Shown here piece by piece: positions 55,641-64,000 of a stretch of DNA of 64,000 nucleotides. A model generated the notes under the pieces. It saw nothing but the letters and a program-made list of their open reading frames with translations, searched no databases and was not told the origin of the DNA. This DNA comes from Limnoperna fortunei (Eukaryota; Mollusca; Bivalvia; Mytilida; Modiolidae). Within the stretch, counting starts at the first letter, position 1. Each line of letters opens with the position of its first letter. Made by a program: the position numbers and the translations under genes. Location: contig OX104117.1 of the NCBI GenBank assembly GCA_944474755.1, positions 63,851,522-63,915,521 of the forward strand. The letters run 5' to 3'.

Positions 55641-57671
55641 GTTTTATGTCCAGCAAGCAATATTTCAGGATGTTGTGTCAAGTTGAGAGGTCATCTCTAA
55701 AAAGAAGCATCATTGTTAAGGTAAACCTGAGGTTGGAGAGATGGATGGACAGACAAACGAAGGAACAGACCAAAAACCTATATGCACCTAACTTTGTTAG
55801 TGGGACATAGAAAAGAAGAATACCAGCAAAATATTCCCAAGTCAAAGACCATGATGAAAAGTTTTCTCAAGTTGTACAATCTCCATGGAAGGATTGCAAT
55901 CAGATGAGTCAACAGTATGTGCTGCTTTGAGTTGGCTATCAACACCAGTAAAGTCAGGCTCTATCTAGAATAGTGAATACTGAGGCTCATGTTTAGCAAC
56001 TCTAAAAGCTATTAATGTAACACTTGTTACACTCTGAAGCTATTTCCTAAAGTTAAATGTAATACATGTACTCTTATAGCAATGAAGTTTTTCTGTCCCA
56101 CCTTTACCGAAAAATGTTTACTGTCACAACTGTATTGGTGTAAAAATACAGAATCATAACACACTGTAATGATCAAAAAGATCACAGTTTATTATTAATC
56201 TCACAAACCATGTGATCAATAGTAGACAAACTACCTTAACCACTTGCCCACCAGGGCCCTATATTGCTGTTAAAAATTATTATAAGATTGTTAAAAATGT
56301 GGGCAATTTCTGTGAGGAATATTTTGATGGCAGAGGCTTCTCAGACTATAGTCTTTGACAGGTCTGCTTTTTAAGAGTTAATGTAAATTAAAACAATATG
56401 AAGATTAAAAAGATAAAGTGTCATATTTACCTGATATTGAGTTACTATGTATATGTAGTTGTTTTAATCTAATACACTGGAAGACAACTTGTGGTATCCT
56501 GTCCAGGTGATTGGAAGAAACATCTAAATGTTGTAGTTCCTGTAGATTTCTTAGTTCATCAGGCAAAGTGTGCAACTTGTTGCCATTTATTTTAAGTTCT
56601 GAAAATATGTGCATGTATTGGTAAATTTATTGTATTTTTAATATAATATTCATTTTTAAGTGCAATTCAGTGACAGATCCAGGATTTCTCATATGGGGAG
56701 GGATGGCTCTGCAGGGGATCTGGAGCACGGCCCTTAAGAATCTGAGCTGGATACATTGTAATTGTTTTCAAATAATGGGCCATAAATGTTGCTTTGTATA
56801 AAGGGTGGCCCAGGTCCCCCACCCCGTCTCGATCCAGCAATAAGAGGAATGTAATCATTTTAATTTAAGATTTGTTTAGAAATATTTGCACAAATAATCT
56901 TAGACATTACTAATTATCAAAGTTTTCTGCATTAATCTCTTACAATTTATACTTCTTAATGTGAACTTATTTTTGGCTTAATTTTGATTTAACTTTGTTT
57001 TAAAACCTTTTTCCTGATGAAAGTATAGATATTTAGTTTCACAGCTTGTAATTGTTAATTGCTTTTAGACAAACTGAATGTTGTTTTATTCCATGTCAAT
57101 TTAATTATATACTTGAGTGGAAAGGTGTTTAATGTTAAGTCAGAATACAGTTCTGGATTATCAAAATATTTTCATGAGATTAGAAGCAGTGAAAAAGTTT
57201 TTTGAGAAAGTTTTGGACCACTTACAGGGGCTGGGAAAGAAAGATAAAAAGATTAATAACAAGTAACTTAACTGATATGATGCACTTTTATTATCAGTAA
57301 TCTAATTCATCATTCATACTAAAAGATTATATGTATACCTGTACGTTTTGGCAATTTTTAACAGAACTTTATTTGTACATGTACATGTAGGTAGAAATTG
57401 CTATACTAGTTCTGTGATAAGTTACAAATAACTAAACTCATATGATGCCCTTGTATTACTGGTAATCCAATTCATTATTCATGCTAATTACATGTATACA
57501 AGAGAATTCAGCGTTATGTTTTATTACCTGTAAGTTTTGGAAACTTTGAACAGAACTTTGTAGGTAAAGATTGCAATAAGTTCTGTGATAAGTTACAACT
57601 TCTTACTGTAGTTTCTTTCAACATCACATAAACTGCATCAGGAATCTGTGTTAGCTTACACTCTGATAAAT
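55199..57671 (-). CDS. LRRC20: LRRC20-like leucine-rich repeat protein, three 3' exons
   Basis: Three exons join in phase 1 with GT/AG boundaries: 57671-57528 (LSECKLTQIPDAVYVML, CNLSQNLLQSLPTKFCSKFP), 56598-56431 (LKINGNKLHTLPDELRNLQE, QHLDVSSNHLDRIPQVVFQC, LKQLHIHSNSIS) and 55323-55199 (DIDLMRLEAMDSLEVLNIKG, NPLPDDVKSQLSDSRLNVIK, stop). Junction codons are G/AA and G/AC, making Glu and Asp. Four to five LRRs of the LxxLxLxxNxLxxLP type follow each other without a membrane segment. Length (about 150 residues here, 180 expected) and the start LDLSECKL match vertebrate LRRC20 (LDLAECKL), a small intracellular LRR protein of poorly known function. The first coding exon was not found. Confidence 0.78.
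55544..55640 (+). repeat. (TTGA)n microsatellite
   Basis: About 24 tandem copies of the tetranucleotide TTGA (97 bases). It lies in the last intron of the LRRC20-like gene and explains the SINQ-repeat frame read on the minus strand. Confidence 0.95.
56201..56260 (-). repeat. SINE tRNA-like head fragment
   Basis: The minus strand reads AGGGCCCTGGTGGGCAAGTG then GTTAAGGTAGTTTGTCTACT, the start of the SINE family. The rest of the element is absent. It lies in an intron of the LRRC20-like gene. Confidence 0.65.
56668..56843. mobile_element. Degraded CAGTGGCGGATCC-type MITE in an intron
   Basis: The left end is CAGTGACAGATCCAGGATTT; the right end CTCGATCCAGCAATAA pairs with it imperfectly. Internal blocks ATATGGGGAGGG and CAGGTCCCCCACCCCG resemble the G/C-run ends of the 48307 copy. 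It lies in the LRRC20-like intron between 57528 and 56598. Confidence 0.6.
57254..57425 (-). pseudogene. Duplicated remnant of the first visible LRRC20-like exon
   Basis: Sequence from 57254 to 57412 repeats that of 57427-57600 at reduced identity: AACTGATATGATGCACTTTT matches AACTCATATGATGCCCTTGT, and ACCTGTACGTTTTGGCAATT matches ACCTGTAAGTTTTGGAAACT, the exon end. TTCTGTGATAAGTTACAA follows in both. The copy covers the exon's 3' half and its donor, but its frame is disturbed by an insertion (TGTACATGTACATGTAG), so it is probably not used. Confidence 0.75.
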
Positions 57672-58025
57672 CTAGAAATAAAGCAGATTCAATTAAACCC
57701 AATACCAAGAAACAGTTATCATTAACAATACAATATGAATGTTAAGTTATTTAATTTAATTGGCAAAAAGTTTCCTGAAAAGCAAAACGTTTCAGTGTGA
57801 AAGAAACATAAACATTATTAACAAAATTTATGAGGAATGTTGGACAGTTATATATGTAACAACTTGAAAGATCCAAACATAACATTCTAGTTTCCTCTAG
57901 AGAACTACAGAATATATATATTCTACTATTTTGTGAAATTATAGCAATTTGGGAGTGGTCAAAACTAGTAAAATCAAAATAAATACAATTATTCAAATTA
58001 AACAGGAAATATTATACAATTAATT

Positions 58026-58114
58026 TTGATGAGGTAAATGTGTGGAGTTATTGACTTTAGAAAAAACAAAGAGTTTTTTCAAAAGTCAATAACTCCACAC
58101 ATATACCGAATCAA
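58026..58114. repeat. Inverted repeat, about 40-base arms
   Basis: TTGATGAGGTAAATGTGTGG and AGTTATTGACTTTAGAAAAA on the left pair with TTTTTTCAAAAGTCAATAAC and TCCACACATATACCGAATCA on the right, separated by a few bases. Confidence 0.85.
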
Positions 58115-58137
58115 AAGACAGTTATTGTTTTATTCAA

Positions 58138-58296
58138 TTAAAAAGGATATTTACTAAAAATAAAATGGTTATTCACAGCGGGAAAATGCATGCGATTGTT
58201 ATTTAAAAAAGGGAATAACCGGGATTCTATAAATAACAATGGCATGCATTTTCCCGTGGTGAATAACCATTTTATTTTTAGTGAATATCCTTTTTT
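58138..58296. repeat. Fold-back element, about 65-base arms
   Basis: Left arm: AAAAAGGATATTTACTAAAA, ATAAAATGGTTATTCAC, GGGAAAATGCATGC. Right arm: GCATGCATTTTCCCG, GTGAATAACCATTTTATTTT, TAGTGAATATCCTTTTTT. ATTCAA occurs at both borders (58132-58137 and 58297-58302), a possible 6-base target duplication. No coding capacity. Confidence 0.8.
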
Positions 58297-58832
58297 ATTC
58301 AAATTTTTCAGTCACATTATTTTTATACAAAATGTTTTATATATCATTGAATAATTTTTTTTATTACAAGATTTTAATTTTTTATATGTTTTTATATTTG
58401 GGGTGAGATTTGATTTGAATTAAAAGTGTTGCAAGGTTGCACAAAGTCAGTTCTATATGCTTCAAGTGATTCTATATTACAATGATTAAGTGTTTCAATT
58501 ACCACATCTCTGCTTTGAAAAATTCTTTGAACTTACTGTTTTCTTGAAAAGCTTTGATAGCTCTTGTATTTTTATAAACTTTAAAGGTAAAGTCAGCTTG
58601 AATGCAGAGTTAATCACACCAAAGCTTGACATGCAGTTGTTAATCAAACAATTAAAAATAATAAAAGGAGATTACCTCTTTTATGCAATAATCAAAACAA
58701 ATTAATTATTATTTCATTAATTAAAAAAAATGTTTATTTAATAATTCAACTAATTTTAATTTGGTTTTATTAATGTCTAATTAAAATAAATTGAAAATAT
58801 AAAATATAAATATAATGATATTAAATATTTAT

Positions 58833-59373
58833 GCTGAATTGGACCTTTGTATGGGGGTACTACAAAAATGTACCTTGGATACATAATTGCATACAAAAAT
58901 GTACCTCGGGTACATACTTGTATACAAAAATGTACCTAGCAGAAAAATTTTAAGAATAATAGTAAGACCAATTCCGCATAAGTGATCTCCATTTTCTAGT
59001 GGAACTACATGTATCTTATATTATGAATCTGTTACATCACGATCTTCATGTAAAAAACATGTTGACTGCCTAATAGATTTTGATTGTTTGTTTGTTTGAT
59101 GGTGTTTAACGCCACTTTCAGCAATTTTTCAGTTATATCATGGCGTCCAGTTTTTATTGGGGGAGGAAGCCGGAGTACCAGGAGAAAACCCCCGACCTGC
59201 GGTAGGAAAACTGGCAATCCTTGTCAATTAAGATTGGAGTCGAGTACACCCTGCCTGCAGTTTTTGATATGGGATACCCTAAATTAACACAGGGTACAAT
59301 AACACGTCAAAACAAATGGCAAGGTACATTTTTGTAATACCCCATACAACAAAGACCAAATTTATTATTCCGC
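58833..59373. mobile_element. 541-base TIR element with TTTAT target duplication
   Basis: The left end is GCTGAATTGGACCTTTGTAT then GGGGGTACTACAAAAATGTA; the right end, read on the other strand, GCGGAATAATAAATTTGGTC then TGGGGTATTACAAAAATGTA. TTTAT is duplicated at 58828-58832 and 59374-59378. The TACAAAAATGTACCT motif recurs three times near the left end. A SINE fragment (59084-59260) has inserted inside it. Confidence 0.75.
59084..59260 (-). repeat. tRNA-derived SINE, headless, inside the TIR element
   Basis: The minus strand has CTGCAGGCAGGGTGTACTCG, GACTCCAATCTTAATTGACA, the core TTTTCTCCTGGTACTCCGGC, AAAACTGGACGCCATGATAT and AAGTGGCGTTAAACACCATC, then (AAAC)n. The tRNA-like head is missing. 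Confidence 0.9.
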
Positions 59374-60899
59374 TTTATTTATACAAAACTGAATTGTTTA
59401 TACTTACTGAGGACAGGGGTCTCGTAGACTTGACAATTTTGTCGATTTTTTCGAATGTAAATTAGATGTTTGTTACTTCTGTTATACTAGCTATATAGTA
59501 TGTCACTGATCAATGTAGTATTGATTTATATGACAATAAACATGATAAAGATACCCGTAAAGATAATAATATATACTGGGGTCGGATCAACTACTTACTA
59601 GGGGATGGATCGTTTGGGGACGAAGCGACCGAGGACGAATCGACCAGGGGACGGTACTACCTGCTATATTTACATCGCTTAATGAAGGAACATTTACCAT
59701 GCATGTAATGAAGGTGTTTCAATTACCACCGAGTATGTTACAATATTTTACTACCAGCGCTGTGGTGCTATTAGACTTGAGGATAGTTTATAACAATTTT
59801 ACTGAACACTCTGATTACCAAGTATTCCTGTTTCTTGTGCATCCCGCAATCTATTAACAACATTTGCAACGCCGTCTCCCATTCAAAATGCTTGAGTTAT
59901 TCAAAGTTGTTTCACGTGCTGTGCTGTCAAAATATTTATTTATTTATTTACAGCTTAGGTCATTAACAAACAACAATTATCCAACGTTAAATATTGAAAA
60001 TAATATATGAATATAGAGATGATTTTAGTAATTTTTTAATGTGGATTGATTTATCAAACAAACAAAAAGATACATTTTCATGTCTTTGAACAAAATTAAT
60101 TGTACGGAAGCATTATTTTGATGACGTAAGCGGTGTTCCCGGGTGTAAACAAACGGTCCAAACTTGTACATACCTTAAACAGGTACTTTTTGTAAAAGAG
60201 TTTTTGTATTGTATGTAATTGTGTTAACCGAGACAATCATTTTTAACATGCTAGCTTCAGATAATAATACTTAAATACACGCGTCGGTAAATAAAAGATA
60301 ACTTAACGATGTTGATCATTTCAGACATGTTTCAACACATGACATTGAATGTAAACAAATACCCCTTAATGTTTTTAAAAAGTTTTTGCACCAATGTTGT
60401 ACGATTAAAAGAGGTCAGATAATAATGTAGTTGTTTGCCTAACACACCCCAAAACCAAAGTAAAAGGGATATATTCTCTTATTTTTATTTTGATCCAACT
60501 TTAACCCTTGCATAGGGTGCATGTGACCAGGGACAGTCTTAGTATAATAGACTGTCACTCTCTGGTGTGACCTGGAAGAATCCCTTTAATTGACGACTTT
60601 CCAATTTAAAAATCGCCACCTAGTGTCCACTTCCGGTACTAAAATCTGCGGCTACAGCCTCAGTTTGTTCTGTTGAAAAATTATGAAATGGACAATTACC
60701 TTTGATAAATTTCAACGCTTTATGTTAATTACAGGTGTCAAAATCTAATTGAAGATGTTATTAAAACCCCCTGCTTGCAATTGTGTAAACATGATTGTTA
60801 ATAAATTATCCATAATGTTTATTACCCCATTTACCTGATGCTAATCAAAGGTAGAACCCCAGCTGTTTTATAGCTTAATTAAAGTAAGTAATATTTATT
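59374..60899. other. No coding exon found; probable upstream region of the LRRC20-like gene
   Basis: A good minus-strand donor (CTCAG/GTAAGTAT at about 59412) suggests an upstream, perhaps untranslated, exon for the LRRC20-like gene. All three frames before it lack an ATG. A hairpin with GGACAGTCT and AGACTGTC occurs at about 60531-60556. Confidence 0.35.
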
Positions 60900-61268
60900 T
60901 AAAAAGTAGTAATAGATTGTCATTTTGATTAGTCGATTTAAGTGCTGACCTATTCGCCTAAGAACATTTAATTGTCGAGCTGCCTTCTTGACATATATTT
61001 GTAATGTGAGAGTTAAAATCTAACTTGAAATCAATTGTGACACCAAGCAATTTAACTTCTTTTTCAGCTTCTATAATTGTACCATTTAAATCAAACATAA
61101 GATTACAATTGTTAGATTTTTTACCTATAACAATTGCTTGAAACTGGATTTGCTTTCATTTTATTTAGACTAAACCATTTGATGAGTGCTATGCTATCGA
61201 ACTCAAGTGTACTTTTTAAGACATAATTTTTCGTCAGCACGAACCACAGTGTTGTCATCTGCATAATT

Positions 61269-63010
61269 CAGTCTTCACGAAATCTTTCCAAAGAATGGTG
61301 GACATTCGGTCCACCAACTTCCCCAGAAATGCTGGACCGAAGCAGCTTTTGCCGGACCAAATTTGTCTGATGTTGCCATTGTTTACATTTAACTAGCTAC
61401 TTTATATGCATGTACAGGGCTCGCGTTGGAGGGCGACTCGGGCGAAGAAGTCCCCTTAACGTGGTCTCACTTCGCCGTCGATCATCTTAGAAAGCGAAGT
61501 GAAGTCGCCCTTTCATTTTTTAGAATCGCCTGATGTCACCTTTTAAATTTTATTCCCATTTTGTTAAGAAATCTTCGTTTTTTGATACAGCGTCATGTTT
61601 GTTTGTTTACGCGCCACAAAGTCAACTGGTACCCTTTTAACTTTTATTTGGTATATAAAGCGTAGGTTTAAAATTCGACCGGAAACCAGTTCAGAGCAAA
61701 AATACGTTAACGTTTCCGGAGCGGATATGAATTTAATGCCGGAGATTGCAAATAAACGATACTAATAATGTTGAAATGAGTATTGCAATGATAGAAACGT
61801 AGTAAAAAATAGTTTTTTTGGAATTTACTTTAAACAAGTTTAAGTTAAATATATTTAAATACTTTTAAAAGATTTGTCACAATGATGTAATTTTCTACTT
61901 CGAGTTCTAATAGTACTTCATTATAATTCAATCAATTTGTAGACCAATGACAAAGAAACATTTTTTTAATGAACAGTTTTGTGACAGTTGATACTTTTTT
62001 TATTGTTATGTTTAATACATGTATTTATGAAAATGTGTGATAATAATTAATGAAATCTTTTACTTTATCCTCAATAAATTGAACTGCTAAAAAACATGTA
62101 ACACTAAAAAATTCAAATGCCAAATTAACACATATTCAAAAAACAAACAAAATAGGACGCTTTCGCGACATTAAATGCAACTTCTCCCTGTTGTCCACCC
62201 ACTTCTCCCTGTTCCATCCTCACTTCTCCCTGTCAGCCCCACAAAAGAGAAGTGACTTCTCCCTATAATTTTGACCCAGCGTGAGCCCTGATGTAGATAA
62301 AGACATAAATCTCATGTACATAAAAGTTATTGTAAACATCATACTATTCATAACTGTTATAAACAAGCTGTGTATATCTGGACAAATGTGTCTAAAGAAT
62401 ATAAATAAAATAACATTTATTATACACAGAAATACTTCACAAAGCTGAAAGCAACTGCTCAATGGGCACCCATCTACAGAAATTATCATGTGGTCATTGA
62501 TAACTAGTTATCTTTATTCTTCAATTTCAGCTTACTAGTATATATTTTATATATTATCAAAGCCAATGATTAAAATAAAATATGTTATAAATGAACTTTT
62601 GAGTTTCAACTCCATTTTAAAGTGTTTGTTTATCAAACAGTTACGATTTTTCATTAAAGGCCGTTGTAGTCTACTTTTTTCTCATTTCTCGCTATTGGTA
62701 ATTTGACGTATCCCGGAAATAAACAAATGGTGCATAATCCATTTGCCAAACTAAAATGTTTCAAAAATGAGTTAAATACGCAGGATCTTTGCAATTTTTA
62801 TTGGTTTTACATATTTACTCAAAAGTTGGAAGTCTGTGTGAATCAGAACTACCAGATATATAAGTATTTTCTGTGAATGAACCATCAGGGCAACTTGAAC
62901 TTCGATAATAACAATGTCGGACTTTCGGACCGACGAAACACGATTTTTTACCGGTCCAAGCGTTAATATATCAGTTTTGTCCGTCGGACCGACGCATTTC
63001 GTGAAGACTG
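61269..63010. mobile_element. 1742-base TIR element inserted in the LINE RT
   Basis: Both ends are CAGTCTTCACGAAAT, inverted (15 bases exact). ATAATT is duplicated at 61263-61268 and 63011-63016. Removing the element and one ATAATT restores the LINE's YNYADDN codons exactly. Sub-terminal blocks share CGGACCGA and CGGTCC words. No transposase was recognised inside, and much of its interior is another insertion (61415-62290). Confidence 0.85.
61415..62290. mobile_element. 876-base hAT-like non-autonomous element, nested
   Basis: Ends are CAGGGCTCGCGTTGG on the left and, inverted, CAGGGCTCACGCTGGG on the right. ATGTA is duplicated at 61410-61414 and 62291-62295. CAGGGCT ends and short duplications fit hAT elements, some of which duplicate 5 bases. 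Inside are clusters of ACTTCTCCCTGT (62185-62260) and TTCGCCGTCG / GCGAAGTGAAGTCGCCC (61470-61510). No coding capacity was recognised. Confidence 0.8.
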
Positions 63011-63754
63011 ATAATTATACAGAGTGGAGTATTTAACAAAACTAAAAATATCATTTAAAAATATGTTAAATAATACAGGCCCAAGTATTGACCCTTGTGG
63101 CACACCTTTTAAAATATTCTGATACGAGCTAGTACACTGTCCTATTTGTACACATTGTTTTCTATTTGAGATGTAGCTAGTCAAAAGATCTAATGCACTA
63201 TTGGATACACCATAATGTTTCAACTTCAAAAGCAGTAAGTCATGTGGTAAACAATCAAATGCCTTTGACAGGTCCATTAATATTGCTCCCACGTACTTAT
63301 TACAATCAAGTGCTGATTTCCAGTCTTCCACAAGACGGAGTAAGGTTGACTGACAGCCAAAGCCTGCCCTAAACGCTGTTAAATATGGATTAAAGATGTT
63401 TTCAAAATGTTCTGTAAGTTGCTCATGTATTGCACGTTCAAATAGTTTTGAAATGGTGGGTAAGACACTTACAGGTCTGTAATTACCTTTGTCCAAACTA
63501 CTATTTTTCTTGTAGATAGGACAGACTTTGGCTATCTTAAAATCATCTGGAAAAACAGAGCTATACAAAGATCTATTAATTAAATCAGTGATTGGTTTCA
63601 TTATAATAGGTGATGCATGTTTTAATAAAAAAGGCGAGATATTATCTACCCCTGTAGACTTTTTGACACTTAGTTGACTAATGTGCTTTTGTACAAATTT
63701 TATATCTACCGACTCAAACTGCAGTTTACTTATATCATCAAATTTACATTTCAT
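62963..63754 (-). pseudogene. LINE RT open frame reading into the transposon
   Basis: A 263-codon frame: RT fingers and palm up to the first half of the YADD motif (YNY), after which it reads SSRNASVRRTKLIY from the terminal inverted repeat of the inserted element. It covers AILMDLSKAFDCLPHDLLLL and PQGSILGPVLFNIFLNDIFS, but lacks the ADD aspartates. The chimera would be inactive. Confidence 0.88.
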
Positions 63755-64000
63755 TGTTTCATCAATCGATAAAATACTGGGATGTGTATCATCAATTACA
63801 ATATTTGGGTCGCCTATATCTTTTGCTACATCTATTTAATAGTTGTTAAATATTTCACAGATTTTCTCTTGTTCAGTAACTAGGGTGTCACTTTTGAGCA
63901 ATATAATATCCTTCTTATGATAGCCACCCTTGTTTGACAGGAAAGGTTTAATTGTTGGCCAAAAGTCTTTAGACTTTGGTCGACCTACACATCTTTCTAT

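Larger units (their letters stand above)
60900..64000 (-). mobile_element. Jockey/CR1-like LINE split by a transposon; runs past the window
   Basis: The RT frame runs from the right edge of the window: VGRPKSKDFWPTIKPFLSNK near 63960, then 63754-63011 (SPFLLKHASPIIMKPITDLI, LDKGNYRPVSVLPTISKLFE, AILMDLSKAFDCLPHDLLLL, PQGSILGPVLFNIFLNDIFS, YSTLYNY). It stops at the border of an insertion and resumes at 61268-60905 (ADDNTVVRADEK, then frame-disrupted to RRIGQHLNRLIKMTIYYYFL). Except for the insertion the 263-codon RT part is open. It is of the same family as the LINE at 49450-51485. The C-terminal end after about 60900 is missing. Confidence 0.88.

Noticed and set aside
55412..55681. SINQ-repeat protein frame on the minus strand.
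   Set aside because: It is translation of a (TTGA)n microsatellite in an intron.
59405..59470. Candidate first coding exon of the LRRC20-like gene (minus strand, CTCAG/GTAAGTAT donor).
   Set aside because: The donor is good, but all three frames before it lack an ATG after the last stop, and the frame giving phase 1 would put Ser where Leu is expected. At best it is an untranslated exon.

Overview
The window looks like AT-rich, intron-bearing metazoan DNA, most likely from a bivalve or other mollusc. This rests on: spliced genes with GT/AG introns; many copies of one tRNA-derived SINE with an (AAAC)n tail; decayed Penelope-like, Jockey/CR1-like and Tc1-like elements; and long homopolymer, microsatellite and fold-back repeats. 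Species cannot be read from the sequence. No prokaryotic operon, CRISPR array or viral genome is visible. Most open reading frames in it are chance or transposon debris.

Host genes are few. (1) An LRRC20-like leucine-rich-repeat gene on the minus strand (exons 57671-57528, 56598-56431, 55323-55199). All introns are phase 1 and the joined reading frame is intact; the first coding exon was not found. (2) The large terminal exon (41969-41069, minus) of an unrecognised, heavily glycosylated, cysteine-containing single-pass membrane protein. (3) A probable terminal exon at 673-838 (plus) with a poly(A) signal behind it. (4) A weak two-exon small-gene candidate at 7599-7971.

Layout. 1-10 kb: SINEs and decayed Penelope-like RT copies on the minus strand. 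9.8-10.8 kb: a broken Tc1-like transposase. 13.2-14.8 kb: another Penelope-like copy, plus strand. 15.1-16.05 kb: a degenerate minisatellite. 16.13-19.49 kb: a 3.36-kb inverted-repeat element whose ends are arrays of a short motif. 21.4-27 kb: more Penelope-like fragments. 30.9-34.3 kb: a CR1-like LINE (minus) split by a SINE with a clear 13-bp target duplication. 35.0-36.9 kb: a second element with motif-array ends and a small spliced unit inside. 37-41 kb: gene-poor. 41-42 kb: the membrane-protein exon. 42-47 kb: fold-backs, a second Tc1 relic and MITE pieces. 47.5-52.1 kb: a plus-strand LINE broken by a 68-bp perfect palindrome, a 298-bp MITE and a minus-strand LINE. 53.3-53.6 kb: short tandem repeats. 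55.2-57.7 kb: the LRRC20-like gene. 58.0-59.4 kb: inverted repeats and a 541-bp TIR element. 60.9-64 kb: a minus-strand LINE split inside its catalytic YADD motif by a 1742-bp TIR element, which itself contains an 876-bp hAT-like element.

The main story is nested insertions whose target duplications can be read directly. In two cases removing the insert restores the host element's reading frame exactly. The two motif-array elements (16.1-19.5 and 35.0-36.9 kb) carry no transposase I can recognise and are the best candidates for something little described.
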